Assembly (NCBI RefSeq): GCF_900129005.1 | Contig: NZ_FQUN01000015.1 | Coordinates: forward strand, 1 to 64,000 | DNA: 64,000 nucleotides | Direction: 5' to 3' | Origin: Leeuwenhoekiella marinoflava DSM 3653 | Lineage (GTDB): Bacteria > Bacteroidota > Bacteroidia > Flavobacteriales > Flavobacteriaceae | In this document: one piece after another, positions 25,787-34,851 of the stretch | How positions within the stretch are numbered: the first letter of the stretch is position 1 | Layout of the letters: each line of letters begins with the position of its first letter | Notes under the pieces: model-generated | The model's database searches: none | Told to the model about the DNA's origin: nothing | Seen by the model: the letters and a program-made list of their open reading frames with translations, nothing else | Position numbers and translations under genes: made by a program

Positions 25787-26347
25787 ATGAAAAAGAGAAA
25801 TTCACTATCAACACTTTTTATCGCATTATTTATCGCTGCAACAACTGTTGCAACTGCACAAGAAACTAAAATGGTAGGAGGTGCAGCAATGTATCCTACT
25901 AAAAACATCGTTGAGAATGCAGTAAACTCAAAAGATCATACAACTTTAGTAGCTGCTGTAAAAGCTGCAGACTTAGTTGAGACTTTGCAAAGTGAAGGTC
26001 CTTTTACCGTTTTAGCTCCTGTAAATGCAGCTTTTGATGAATTGCCGGAAGGAACTGTAGCTACCCTTCTTAAGCCAGAAAACAGACCAGCTTTACAAGG
26101 AGTGCTTACGTATCACGTAATTGCAGGAAAGCATTCTGCAGCAGATATTATGAAAGATATCAAAGAAGCAGGAGGAACCGCTGAGTGGACGACTGTTAAC
26201 GGTCAGAAATTATGGGGAATGATTGATGGAAATATGGTTAAAATTAAAGATCAGGCTGGTAATGTTGCGACAGTAACTATCGCTGATGTAAACCAATCAA
26301 ACGGAGTGATTCACGTAATTGATACAGTTTTGCTTCCTGAAATGTAA
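25787..26347 (+). CDS. Secreted fasciclin (FAS1) domain protein
   Basis: 186 residues with a cleavable signal peptide (LFIALFIAATTVATA-QE). One FAS1 domain has both conserved boxes, GPFTVLAPVNAAFDEL (H1) and GVIHVIDTVLLP (H2). FAS1 proteins mediate adhesion or cell-surface interactions; in bacteria roles are poorly defined. It stands alone and ends at a bidirectional terminator. Confidence 0.93.
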   Translation: MKKRNSLSTLFIALFIAATTVATAQETKMVGGAAMYPTKNIVENAVNSKDHTTLVAAVKAADLVETLQSEGPFTVLAPVNAAFDELPEGTVATLLKPENRPALQGVLTYHVIAGKHSAADIMKDIKEAGGTAEWTTVNGQKLWGMIDGNMVKIKDQAGNVATVTIADVNQSNGVIHVIDTVLLPEM

Positions 26348-26369
26348 AATTAAGACCTTTTAAAAAATA

Positions 26370-26397
26370 AAAAAGCGACCTGTTTGGGTCGCTTTTT
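26370..26397. terminator. Bidirectional terminator
   Basis: An 11-bp stem (26370-26380 with 26387-26397, AAAAAGCGACC/GGTCGCTTTTT), serving the fasciclin gene and the convergent lipoprotein gene. Confidence 0.9.
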
Positions 26398-26399
26398 GT

Positions 26400-27614
26400 T
26401 TAGTAGAACTCGAGTTCGAAAGACTCTCCTACTCGGCTATTTGGCCCAAAAAGGGTTATGGCTTTTGTTTGAACTCCTTGACCATAATATCTAGGAAATA
26501 AATTGTAATAATCCAGAGTCAATTCTAAAAGAGTTTTTTCATCATTAACTCGTATATCATAGTAGTATTCGGTTATAAGAAAGATATTTCCATTAGAAGG
26601 TATTGCTATCTGAGGGTAAAGATTTTCTCCTGTAATTTCAATCACATCCAAATAAGAGTATTGGTTTTGATTTGAGCTGGTGAATTTAGGAGCATTTTCC
26701 ATCATAATATCCAATTGACTTTCGCTAATAAAGGTCCCTTTATCATTTTTATATATGAATTGATAATTAGTATTATATGGTAAGTTCCAAGGTATTTGAA
26801 AGTTAAAACTGGTGTAATTTATGTTTTCATAAAACGAAGAATAAATCTCTTTTGCTTCAACCGGATAGGTGTTAACACCGTCAGAAAGATAGATTTCAGA
26901 TCCTTCAATTTCGGGATTTATATATTTCCCATATACATATACGGTTGCGCCTACATAAAATTTGCTGAAACCTCCCAAACCTTGAACATCTTCTATAACA
27001 GGCTTATTTGCAATGACGCTATAAGTACTCATAACTCCTGACTCAGAAGTTACTTGGTAATCAACAATATTATTAAAATTCTGCTCGATGCCTGGATTTG
27101 GACTTATTGTTGCTCTTTCTGATATCTCAATCTCTGGGCTGATGTTAGAAATATCATATTCTCCTGAATTAAAGCTTATAATTTTAGAGCTTTCATCAAT
27201 AACCCCTTCAGTAAGTTCCTCACCTAGCTTTAATTGGAAGCTTAATATTTTATTTTCGGTACTAAGCTCTCTATTATTTACAATTATTCTGTAGATATTG
27301 GTCTCTCCATTTTCAGCGTAGACTGTATATGAAATATCATTAGAAAAATTTTGTGGACTATTTATATCAGGCTTAATAGTAGCACTTTTTGAAAATTCTA
27401 CTTCTGGAATTAAGCTATTTAGATTAGCACCAGCAGTATTAAATATTATTGACTTATCGCTGTCGTTAATATCTCCATTTTCTAATACGCCATTCAACAT
27501 CAGTTGAAATGAGGTTATTTTATTTTCAGAACTCAAAATAATTTCTTCACTATCCTCGTCTTTTGAACAAGCAATAATTAGAAAGATAAATAATAAGTGG
27601 CTAAATCTTTTCAT
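26400..27614 (-). CDS. Lipoprotein with two DUF5018-like repeats
   Basis: 404 residues. Signal peptide with lipobox (LLFIFLIIACSKDED). Two tandem repeats of about 85 residues (about 30-115 and 118-205) share the pattern ENKI-SFQL-G---I-KII-F, P-IE-S--ATI-P and a Y-V-AE-G---Y-VI ending, like the surface-lipoprotein DUF5018/IPT-like folds. The C-terminal half has beta-rich, IPT/TIG-like segments (KFTSSNQNQYSYLDVIEITG). Probably exposed at the outer membrane; function unknown. 13 bases after the PQQ-propeller gene, same operon. Confidence 0.72.
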   Translation of the reverse strand: MKRFSHLLFIFLIIACSKDEDSEEIILSSENKITSFQLMLNGVLENGDINDSDKSIIFNTAGANLNSLIPEVEFSKSATIKPDINSPQNFSNDISYTVYAENGETNIYRIIVNNRELSTENKILSFQLKLGEELTEGVIDESSKIISFNSGEYDISNISPEIEISERATISPNPGIEQNFNNIVDYQVTSESGVMSTYSVIANKPVIEDVQGLGGFSKFYVGATVYVYGKYINPEIEGSEIYLSDGVNTYPVEAKEIYSSFYENINYTSFNFQIPWNLPYNTNYQFIYKNDKGTFISESQLDIMMENAPKFTSSNQNQYSYLDVIEITGENLYPQIAIPSNGNIFLITEYYYDIRVNDEKTLLELTLDYYNLFPRYYGQGVQTKAITLFGPNSRVGESFELEFY

Positions 27615-27627
27615 GTGAAATGTGATA

Positions 27628-29028
27628 TTAGTTTTTTAATGCAGAAACGCTAGGGTAATAAATTTTTCCGCCTAAACCTTCAACAACTGTTGCTGAACCT
27701 GATACATAGGATTCAGTGTTTAATTCAAAATTGACAGTGCCTGTAATTGTGTTTAAAGAATACATCTTATTGTCCCAATCTCCAAAAAAGACTTGATCTT
27801 CAAATACCACGGGTGAACTTGGATTCTGCCCACAAGCGAAAGACCATATTTGATTGCCACTTCTGGCATCTAAACAGTTAAATTTACCAGAACCATTGCC
27901 AGTTAAAGGTGTAAAAATTTTATCACCATCTACGATAGGAGATGTTTGAAAATTATAGCCAGAAGGTACTTGTTTTGACCACTCTATAATACCTCTTTTA
28001 TTTATGCAGTATATACTTTGATTTGTTGCAACAATAATGCGATCGTTGTAAGTGGTTGGAGATGCATATATTGAAGTGTCAAGTCTTATTTGCCATTTTA
28101 ATGAGCCCGTATGTTTATCAAAAGCTTTTAAGTAGTAATAATTGTCACATACATAAAGAACATCGTCTACGATTAATGGATTTGACTCAATCTCATAACT
28201 GTAAGGGCGATCGAAAGATTCATAAGTCCATAGTGATTCACCGGTTTCTTTATCAATAGCAAAGAGGTCATAATTATTTCTATTTGCTATATAAACTTTA
28301 GATTCATCAATGCCCATAGGTCCTTCATAATCTATGAATGAACGCCACCATACTTTATCACCGGTCAACACATCTATACAATAAAGATCATCATCTATAG
28401 TAAAGGCGTAAATGAATTTTTGGTCAGCTATAATATCTCTGTAGCGATCATAATAGTTTAAAGACATAGAGGTCCATTTACTCTCGCCAGTTAATAAATC
28501 TAATCCTTGAATTTTGTCACTTCCTGTATATATCTTATCGTCAACAATACAAAAGGAGGATAGAAGTCCGCCTTCAGCTTCCCACAATTTTTTGTTTTCT
28601 ATGAGATCATAAGCATGTATGATGTGATTTCCGGTTTGATAAAATAGAATTTTACTGTTAGGACTATTAAAGTTGAATGTGGTCTCTTGAACGCCACCGT
28701 TCCTATCTGTAGCAATAAGTTTACATATATAGAGTTTATTATACTCGACTCTTAGTGTACTTTCAGATATTTCTCCTTCATAAGTTTTTATGTCATTGAG
28801 GTATAGGCTGTAATAAACAATATCCTCATCTGGGTCAGTTGAATCACTCCAATCTATAAATACGTCAAGACCATCAAATTGTATATCGTCTATTTGAAAA
28901 ACACCAGGAGCTTTATTTTCTGGTAGTTTTTCTTCAGGTGAGCAAGAGATCTGTATAACTATGGAAATTAGTAAAATACAGTTAAGGTAAAAATTTTTCA
29001 AATGAATCAATTTAAAATTGAAATGCAT
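27628..29028 (-). CDS. PQQ-like beta-propeller repeat lipoprotein
   Basis: 466 residues. Lipoprotein signal (CILLISIVIQISCSPEE), a short fibronectin-like domain (about 40-125, FIDWSDSTDPDEDIVYYSLY), then about seven propeller blades with W-containing PQQ-type repeats (LTGESKWTSM, LTGDKVWWRSF, ETGESLWTYE, HTGSLKWQIR, RSGNQIWSFA). It resembles BamB in fold but lacks evidence for BamA binding. With the downstream repeat lipoprotein it forms a two-gene operon, probably a surface complex. Confidence 0.85.
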   Translation of the reverse strand: MHFNFKLIHLKNFYLNCILLISIVIQISCSPEEKLPENKAPGVFQIDDIQFDGLDVFIDWSDSTDPDEDIVYYSLYLNDIKTYEGEISESTLRVEYNKLYICKLIATDRNGGVQETTFNFNSPNSKILFYQTGNHIIHAYDLIENKKLWEAEGGLLSSFCIVDDKIYTGSDKIQGLDLLTGESKWTSMSLNYYDRYRDIIADQKFIYAFTIDDDLYCIDVLTGDKVWWRSFIDYEGPMGIDESKVYIANRNNYDLFAIDKETGESLWTYESFDRPYSYEIESNPLIVDDVLYVCDNYYYLKAFDKHTGSLKWQIRLDTSIYASPTTYNDRIIVATNQSIYCINKRGIIEWSKQVPSGYNFQTSPIVDGDKIFTPLTGNGSGKFNCLDARSGNQIWSFACGQNPSSPVVFEDQVFFGDWDNKMYSLNTITGTVNFELNTESYVSGSATVVEGLGGKIYYPSVSALKN

Positions 29029-29084
29029 ATTAATAAAATATTATTAATAATAGATCAGGTTTTACGGAATCGCCTTTAAAAAAT

Positions 29085-29117
29085 AAAAAAAGCGACCTAT
29101 TTAGATCGCTTTTTTTT
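29085..29117. terminator. Terminator between aminotransferase and lipoprotein operon
   Basis: AGCGACC (29091-29097) pairs with GATCGCT (29104-29110) with one mismatch, flanked by A- and T-runs. It terminates the minus-strand aminotransferase transcript. Confidence 0.8.
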
Positions 29118-29135
29118 GTTATATAACTACTGAAA

Positions 29136-30332
29136 TTAAGAAACTGCTTTCTTAATTCGAGCTATAGCTTGTTTGATTTGATCCTGACTTGCAGCGTAAG
29201 AAATACGTATGCAGTTAGCATTACCAAACGCTTCACCGGTAACGGTAGCAACATTAGCTTGCTCTAAAATATATAAAGCAAATTCTGAAGCGTTGTTGAT
29301 TGTAGTTCCATTTAAAGTTTTTCCAAAGTAGTGCGAGATATTTGGGAATACATAAAAAGCACCTTCCGGCTCATTGCATTCAAAACCTTCAATATCTTTT
29401 AAAAGCCCTAGAATTAATTTTCTGCGCTCTTTAAATTCATCAACCATATATTGAATCTTGCTCACAGGAGCTTCAAGAGCAGTGATTACTGCTCGCTGAG
29501 CGATACAGTTTGCACCACTGGTAACCTGACCTTGTATCTTGTTACAAGCACGAGCGATATAAGCAGGTGCGCCGATATAACCTATTCTCCAGCCAGTCAT
29601 TGCAAATGCTTTTGCAACACCATTTACAGTAACTACGCGATCGTACATATCTTCAAACTGAGCCATACTCGCGTGACCACCTACGTAGTTGATGTGCTCA
29701 TAAATCTCATCACTAACCACAACGATTTGAGGATGTTTTTGAAGTACATCTGCAAGAGCACGTAATTCAGCTTCGCTATAAATAGATCCGCTTGGATTAC
29801 AAGGAGAGCTATACCAAAGCATTTTTGTCTTAGGAGTAATAGCAGCTTCCAGTTGCTCTGGAGTCATTTTAAAATCGGTATCCAAAGAAGTTTCAACCTC
29901 AACCGGCACACCTTCTGCAAGCTTTACAATATCTGAATAACTCACCCAGTACGGGCAGGGTAAAAGTACCTCGTCACCTGGATTCAGGCAAACCTGAGCT
30001 ACATTGTATAAAGATTGTTTTGCTCCTGTAGAAACCACAATCTGAGAGCGGTCGTATGTTAATTTATTATCACGCTTAAATTTAGTAATAATCGCATCTT
30101 TCAATTCTACATATCCGTCTACCGGAGTATATGAGTTGTAATTATCATTTACAGCTTGTATAGCAGCGTCTTTGATAAAATCTGGCGTGTTGAAGTCTGG
30201 TTCGCCAAGGCTAAGACCTATGATGTCTTTACCTTCAGCACGTAGTTCACGAGCCTTTGCAGCCATAGCAAGTGTAGCAGATGCTGCCAAATTATTAATT
30301 CGGTCAGATAGTTGATTGGTAAGTGTTTCCAT
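29136..30332 (-). CDS. Pyridoxal-phosphate aspartate aminotransferase (class I/II)
   Basis: 398 residues. Transfers the amino group between aspartate and 2-oxoglutarate (subgroup Ib pattern). Family marks: SLGEPDFNTPDFIKDAA, LLPCPYWVSYSDI, CNPSGSIY, VVSDEIYEHINY and the PLP lysine in GVAKAFAMTGWRIGYIG. The C-terminal Arg region is RISYAAS. 15 bases after the desaturase gene, probably co-transcribed. Confidence 0.93.
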   Translation of the reverse strand: METLTNQLSDRINNLAASATLAMAAKARELRAEGKDIIGLSLGEPDFNTPDFIKDAAIQAVNDNYNSYTPVDGYVELKDAIITKFKRDNKLTYDRSQIVVSTGAKQSLYNVAQVCLNPGDEVLLPCPYWVSYSDIVKLAEGVPVEVETSLDTDFKMTPEQLEAAITPKTKMLWYSSPCNPSGSIYSEAELRALADVLQKHPQIVVVSDEIYEHINYVGGHASMAQFEDMYDRVVTVNGVAKAFAMTGWRIGYIGAPAYIARACNKIQGQVTSGANCIAQRAVITALEAPVSKIQYMVDEFKERRKLILGLLKDIEGFECNEPEGAFYVFPNISHYFGKTLNGTTINNASEFALYILEQANVATVTGEAFGNANCIRISYAASQDQIKQAIARIKKAVS

Positions 30333-30347
30333 TTAAAAATGTAAAAA

Positions 30348-31454
30348 TTAAGCTGATTGAAGAGTGGGTTGCATCCCCATCTCTTTTAAATATTTAAAAT
30401 GAGCAATAATCGCTTTGCGCGTGGTCTTATACTCGTTGTATGGCAAATTGAATTCATTAGCTGTCTCGCGTACAATTTTAGAAATCTTAGTGTAGTGAAT
30501 GTGACTAATGTGTGGAAAAATATGATGCTCCACCTGATGGTTAAGTCCACCGGTAAACCAGTTTACAACTTTATTTTTAGTTGAAAAATTTACGGTGGTA
30601 AATAACTGGTGAATTGCCCAGGTATTTTTCATCGTTCCCGATTGATCCGGTAACGGCATATCTGCTTCGTCAATAACGTGAGCCAATTGAAAAACAACAC
30701 TTAGGATTACTCCGGCAGTATAATGCATTAAAAAAAAGCCGATTAATATTTTCCACCAGGCAACATCTAATACAACGATAGGCAGAACAATCCAGATGCT
30801 TACATAAATAAGTTTTGTGATAACGAGTTTTGTCCATTCTAATTTTGGATTCGGAAATTCTCCATAGGAAAGTTTACGTTTTAGATAGCGTTTCATCTGA
30901 AGGAAATCTGTAGTAATTGCCCAGTTAAAGGTCAAAAGACCATAAAGAAAAATTGAATAATAGTGTTGAAAACGATGATGCTTATACCAAGGAGCATGTT
31001 TAGAGAATCTCAAGATTCTACCTGCTTCTAAATCTTCATCGTGACCGTGGATATTGGTGTAGGTGTGATGCAGCACGTTATGTTGAACTTGCCAGTTATA
31101 AACATTTCCGGCAAGAATATAAATACTGCTACCCATTATTTTGTTAACCCATTTTTTCTTTGAAAAAGAGCCGTGATTACCATCGTGCATAACATTCATA
31201 CCTACGCCGGCCATACCTACTCCCATAACAATGGTTAGTAAAAGTTGAGCCCAGCCCGGAAGATCTAATGTTAAGAGTATGAAGTAAGGTGCAAGAAATA
31301 AGGAGAACATCACGGCAGTTTTGAAATACAGTTTCCAGTTGCCGGTGCGTTCTACATTATTTTCTTTAAAATACGTGTTGACACGCTTGTTAAGTGTTCG
31401 GAAAAACTTAGCCGAATCTACTCTTGAAAATTTTATTGTTTTAATATTTTCCAT
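30348..31454 (-). CDS. Membrane acyl-CoA/fatty acid desaturase
   Basis: 368 residues. An integral membrane di-iron desaturase that inserts double bonds into fatty acyl chains. The three His boxes are complete: HDGNH at 90-94, HNVLHH at 125-130, and HQVEHH near residue 310. Four hydrophobic helices flank them. The HQVEHH third box is typical of front-end/linoleoyl-type enzymes, though regioselectivity cannot be read. It is first in a short operon with the aminotransferase. Confidence 0.94.
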   Translation of the reverse strand: MENIKTIKFSRVDSAKFFRTLNKRVNTYFKENNVERTGNWKLYFKTAVMFSLFLAPYFILLTLDLPGWAQLLLTIVMGVGMAGVGMNVMHDGNHGSFSKKKWVNKIMGSSIYILAGNVYNWQVQHNVLHHTYTNIHGHDEDLEAGRILRFSKHAPWYKHHRFQHYYSIFLYGLLTFNWAITTDFLQMKRYLKRKLSYGEFPNPKLEWTKLVITKLIYVSIWIVLPIVVLDVAWWKILIGFFLMHYTAGVILSVVFQLAHVIDEADMPLPDQSGTMKNTWAIHQLFTTVNFSTKNKVVNWFTGGLNHQVEHHIFPHISHIHYTKISKIVRETANEFNLPYNEYKTTRKAIIAHFKYLKEMGMQPTLQSA

Positions 31455-31568
31455 AAACTTTTTGCTTTATGTAAGCAACATTTTAGACGATGTTTACAAT
31501 GCAACCTCAAAAATAAGATTTATATCTTTTTAAGGTCTGTAAATACCTTAATTTAACGCCTTAAATCC

Positions 31569-31576
31569 TAATTTTG
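31569..31576 (+). promoter_or_regulatory. rsmG promoter (-7 box)
   Basis: TAATTTTG, exact TAnnTTTG, 18 bases before the rsmG ATG, implying a leader of about 12 nt. Confidence 0.6.
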
Positions 31577-31594
31577 TTGCTATAAAAGTTGAAT

Positions 31595-32224
31595 ATGAAA
31601 CTTATTAAGTATTATTTCTCAGATTTAGATGATAATCAGGTACTTCAGTTTGAAAAACTGAATGAATTATATCAAGATTGGAACCTTAAAATCAATGTCG
31701 TATCTAGAAAAGATATTGATGAAATTTATTTAAGACACGTTTTACATTCATTAGGGATAGCCAAGGTTCAGACTTTTAAGCCTGGGGCTTCAATACTAGA
31801 CGTTGGTACTGGTGGTGGTTTTCCGGGTATTCCGCTTGCTATTCTTTTTCCGGAAACTCAGTTTCATTTAGTTGATAGTATCGGTAAAAAGATAAAAGTT
31901 GTTGAAGAAGTTTCTGAAGGATTAGGACTTAAAAATGTAAAAGTTACGAATGACCGCGTCGAGAATATTGATGGTCAATATGATTTTATCGTGAGTAGAG
32001 CGGTAGCTCAAATGGAAACTTTTGTGAGATGGGTTAAAGGTAAAATTGCTAAAAAAAGTGATCACGAACTTAAAAATGGTATTCTATATTTAAAGGGTGG
32101 TGACCTTACAGAAGAATTAACATTATATAAGACTGCTAAAATATATGATCTAAAAGATTATTTCAAGGAAGAATTTTATGATACTAAGAAGGTTGTACAT
32201 CTTCCTTTGAAATATAAGGGGTAA
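31595..32224 (+). CDS. rsmG: 16S rRNA (guanine-527-N7)-methyltransferase
   Basis: 209 residues from ATG 31595; a TTG two codons earlier is less likely. Methylates G527 of 16S rRNA. Motif I is ILDVGTGGGFPGIPLAI, preceded by NVVSRKDIDEIYLRHVLHS and followed by the SRAVAQMETF region typical of GidB/RsmG. It ends at a shared terminator. Confidence 0.96.
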   Translation: MKLIKYYFSDLDDNQVLQFEKLNELYQDWNLKINVVSRKDIDEIYLRHVLHSLGIAKVQTFKPGASILDVGTGGGFPGIPLAILFPETQFHLVDSIGKKIKVVEEVSEGLGLKNVKVTNDRVENIDGQYDFIVSRAVAQMETFVRWVKGKIAKKSDHELKNGILYLKGGDLTEELTLYKTAKIYDLKDYFKEEFYDTKKVVHLPLKYKG

Positions 32225-32246
32225 GATAACTTCACTTCAAGGCAAT

Positions 32247-32277
32247 AAAAAAAGCGACTTTCAAAGTCGCCTTTTTT
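32247..32277. terminator. Bidirectional terminator
   Basis: GCGACTT (32254-32260) / AAGTCGC (32264-32270), 3-nt loop, flanked by A- and T-runs, between convergent rsmG and the small hypothetical gene. Confidence 0.85.
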
Positions 32278-32278
32278 A

Positions 32279-32560
32279 TTATGTTCTAAGCATGTTTAAA
32301 TAGGTTCTGTTGCATCTCATTCCAAAACTTCTCAAGAATTCTTGAGCTCTATTCAAGAACGTGGTGCGTTCTTCCTGATCGATTTCTAATAAAGAATCTT
32401 CTAATTCTTTAAGTTTTTCATCAATACTTTCAGGATCACGAACTAAATATAATTTCTCTTTTTTACGTGTTATCTTTCTGTTACTCTTTTTTTTAGAAAC
32501 ATCTATAACTGAATATTTTACTTTCAGTACGTACATTTTTTTATCCGTCGTCATAGTCAT
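32279..32560 (-). CDS. Small conserved-looking hypothetical protein
   Basis: 93 residues, not recognised. A basic N-terminal half (KKKSNRKITRKKEK) is followed by an acidic amphipathic helix (LKELEDSLLEIDQEER) and a short C-terminal end with one Cys. No signal peptide or membrane segment, so cytosolic. Alternative starts at M3 or M9 exist. It sits alone between terminators, with its promoter in the AT-rich 80 bases upstream. The charge pattern would fit a nucleic-acid-binding protein, but this is only a guess. Confidence 0.6.
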   Translation of the reverse strand: MTMTTDKKMYVLKVKYSVIDVSKKKSNRKITRKKEKLYLVRDPESIDEKLKELEDSLLEIDQEERTTFLNRAQEFLRSFGMRCNRTYLNMLRT

Positions 32561-32653
32561 ATGTTTTTATATGAAGTAAAGTTAATAAAATAGATTTAAT
32601 TAACCTTAAAAACATATTTACGTAACATTAAGTTAACATTGTTATTTGCAGAA

Positions 32654-32687
32654 TAAAAAAAAGCTACCGTAAAACTGGTAGCTTTTT
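32654..32687. terminator. Terminator after pruA
   Basis: AAAAAGCTACC (32658-32668) pairs with GGTAGCTTTTT (32677-32687) over 11 bp with an 8-nt loop; 19 bases past the pruA stop. Confidence 0.88.
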
Positions 32688-32706
32688 GAAGTGTATAAAA
32701 GGTATC

Positions 32707-34332
32707 TTATTCTCCTAAGAATGGGTATCTGTAATCTACTGGAGTTACAAATGTTTCTTTTATTAATCGCGGAGAAACCCATCTTAGCAAGTTGAGAATA
32801 CTACCTGCTTTATCATTTGTACCAGAAGCTCTTGCTCCACCAAATGGTTGTTGACCAACTACAGCTCCCGTAGGTTTGTCATTGATGTAGAAGTTACCGG
32901 CAGCATTTTGTAAAGCTTGTGTAGCTTCAGTAATTGCATAACGGTCTTTTGCTAAAACTGCACCAGTTAACGCATATTCACAGTCATCAACTAGTTTTAA
33001 AGTTTCGCTCCAGTTTTGATCTTCATATACATAAATAGTAACAACCGGGCCAAAAAGCTCAGTGGTCATTGTAGTATATTTAGGATTTGTAGTTAAGATG
33101 ACGGTTGGCTCTACAAAATAGCCTGTAGATTTATCATAGTTACCACCAGCAATAATTTCTGCTTCAGCATCATTCTTGGCTTGGTCAATGTATTTAGCTA
33201 ATTTGTCAAAAGAACCTTCATGAATAACAGCAGTTATGAAGTTGCTCATATCTTCTGGTGATCCCATTTTGAATGATTTAATATCTTCTAAAAGGAAATC
33301 TTTTACTTCGTGCCAAATTGATTTTGCTACATAAACACGACTCGCAGCACTACATTTTTGACCTTGGAATTCAAAAGCTCCACGAGAAATAGCAGTCGCA
33401 ACTTGTTTAGCGTTTGCAGTGGGGTGCGCTAGTATAAAATCTTTACCTCCTGTCTCACCTACAATACGTGGATATGTTTTGTAGGTGTGAATATTCCCGC
33501 CTATTTTCGCCCAAATATCTTTAAATACGTGAGTAGAACCTGTAAAATGAATTCCAGCAAAATCAGGACTTGCTAATACCGTGTCAGTAATCATAACAGG
33601 ATCTCCCATTACCATATTAATCACCCCTTCAGGAACTCCTGCTTCTTCAAAAACTTCCATAATAACTTGTGCAGAATACACTTGGCTATCACTAGGTTTC
33701 CATACAACAGTATTCCCCATCAGAGCGGGAGCTGCTGGTAAGTTTCCTGCAATTGCAGTAAAGTTAAACGGTGTTATTGCATAAATAAAACCTTCTAAAG
33801 GACGGTGTTCTACACGGTTCCAAGCTGCAGAAGAAGACTCTGGCTGCTCTGTGTAGATCTCACTCATATATTGTACGTTAAAACGCAAAAAGTCTATAAG
33901 CTCACAAGCCGAATCAATTTCAGCTTGATAAATATTTTTAGACTGTGCAAGCATTGTTGCTGCATTGATTTTAGCGCGGTAAGGCCCTTGAATCAATTCT
34001 GCAGCTTTTAAAAAGATAGCTGCACGATGTTCCCAAGGCATTTGTGACCACTTCTTACGAGCTTCAAGTGCTCCGGAAATTGCATCTTCTATATTAGACT
34101 TTTCAGCTAATTGATACGTTCCTAATGCATGTCTATGATCGTGAGGAGGAGACATTGTACGGGTGTTTCCTGTTTCTACTTTCTCACCATTAATATATAA
34201 AGGCACGTCTATTGTACTGTTGTATAGCTCTTTGTACGTTTTTAGTACTTCTTCGCGCTCTGGAGTTCCGGGAGCATAGCTTTTTACAGGCTCATTTATA
34301 GCAACCGGTACTTCAAAAAATCCTTTTGACAT
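32707..34332 (-). CDS. pruA: L-glutamate gamma-semialdehyde dehydrogenase (delta-1-pyrroline-5-carboxylate dehydrogenase)
   Basis: 541 residues. Oxidises glutamate semialdehyde to glutamate with NAD, the second step of proline breakdown. Aldehyde dehydrogenase marks: FTAIAGNLPAAPALMGNTVVWKPS (cofactor), IHFTGSTHVF, the catalytic Glu in IVGETGGKD and catalytic Cys in FQGQKCSAASRVYV. Shorter than bifunctional PutA; the proline dehydrogenase gene is not in the window. Monocistronic. Confidence 0.96.
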   Translation of the reverse strand: MSKGFFEVPVAINEPVKSYAPGTPEREEVLKTYKELYNSTIDVPLYINGEKVETGNTRTMSPPHDHRHALGTYQLAEKSNIEDAISGALEARKKWSQMPWEHRAAIFLKAAELIQGPYRAKINAATMLAQSKNIYQAEIDSACELIDFLRFNVQYMSEIYTEQPESSSAAWNRVEHRPLEGFIYAITPFNFTAIAGNLPAAPALMGNTVVWKPSDSQVYSAQVIMEVFEEAGVPEGVINMVMGDPVMITDTVLASPDFAGIHFTGSTHVFKDIWAKIGGNIHTYKTYPRIVGETGGKDFILAHPTANAKQVATAISRGAFEFQGQKCSAASRVYVAKSIWHEVKDFLLEDIKSFKMGSPEDMSNFITAVIHEGSFDKLAKYIDQAKNDAEAEIIAGGNYDKSTGYFVEPTVILTTNPKYTTMTTELFGPVVTIYVYEDQNWSETLKLVDDCEYALTGAVLAKDRYAITEATQALQNAAGNFYINDKPTGAVVGQQPFGGARASGTNDKAGSILNLLRWVSPRLIKETFVTPVDYRYPFLGE

Positions 34333-34461
34333 ATTTGATTATTTTTTTTGTTTTTATTGAATTCTAAGCTGTGAAAGTTACAAAATAATAAAGGCAACAC
34401 CTGAGTGCTAAAGGGGTGTATTTTCTGTAAAATGTATGTTGAATTTAGTTTTATGCCTGTT

Positions 34462-34848
34462 TTAATTCAGAACGTGTGTAGCACTCAATTTAAACGTGGG
34501 AATCATGACTTGAAACTGACCAGAATTTGAGAAGTTGATCATTGTATAATGACCATTCATAGCTCCAAAAGGAGATTTTAATAAACAGCCTGAATTGTAG
34601 GTATGTGTATCACCGGGTTTTAAAACCGGTTTTTTGCCTATAACGCCTTCACCTACCACTTGCTCTCTAACATTAAGCGCATCGTATATAAACCAAGATC
34701 TGCTTAGTAACTGAACGGTATCCTGACTGTTATTTGTAATACTTACACGGTATCCGAAAGCATAAAACATCTCATTGTTCTTTGTGAAAGAACCTTCAAA
34801 ATACGTATCTACAGATACGCGTATGCCTTTAGTAACTTGTTCTACCAT
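34462..34848 (-). CDS. apaG: ApaG-domain protein
   Basis: 128 residues, full length for ApaG. FN3-like beta-sandwich with YRVSITNNSQDTVQLLSRSW, the GVIGKKPVLKPGDTHTY turn and FGAMNGHYTM. ApaG is linked to Co/Mg efflux phenotypes in enterobacteria, but its molecular role is unclear. It follows the DUF3667 gene by 3 bases and is probably translationally coupled to it. Confidence 0.94.
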   Translation of the reverse strand: MVEQVTKGIRVSVDTYFEGSFTKNNEMFYAFGYRVSITNNSQDTVQLLSRSWFIYDALNVREQVVGEGVIGKKPVLKPGDTHTYNSGCLLKSPFGAMNGHYTMINFSNSGQFQVMIPTFKLSATHVLN

Positions 34849-34851
34849 ATT

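Noticed and set aside
32279-32560. Treating the 93-residue frame as spurious
   Set aside because: It lies between strong terminators, fills the space on its own strand and has a coherent charged/helical composition; kept as hypothetical.
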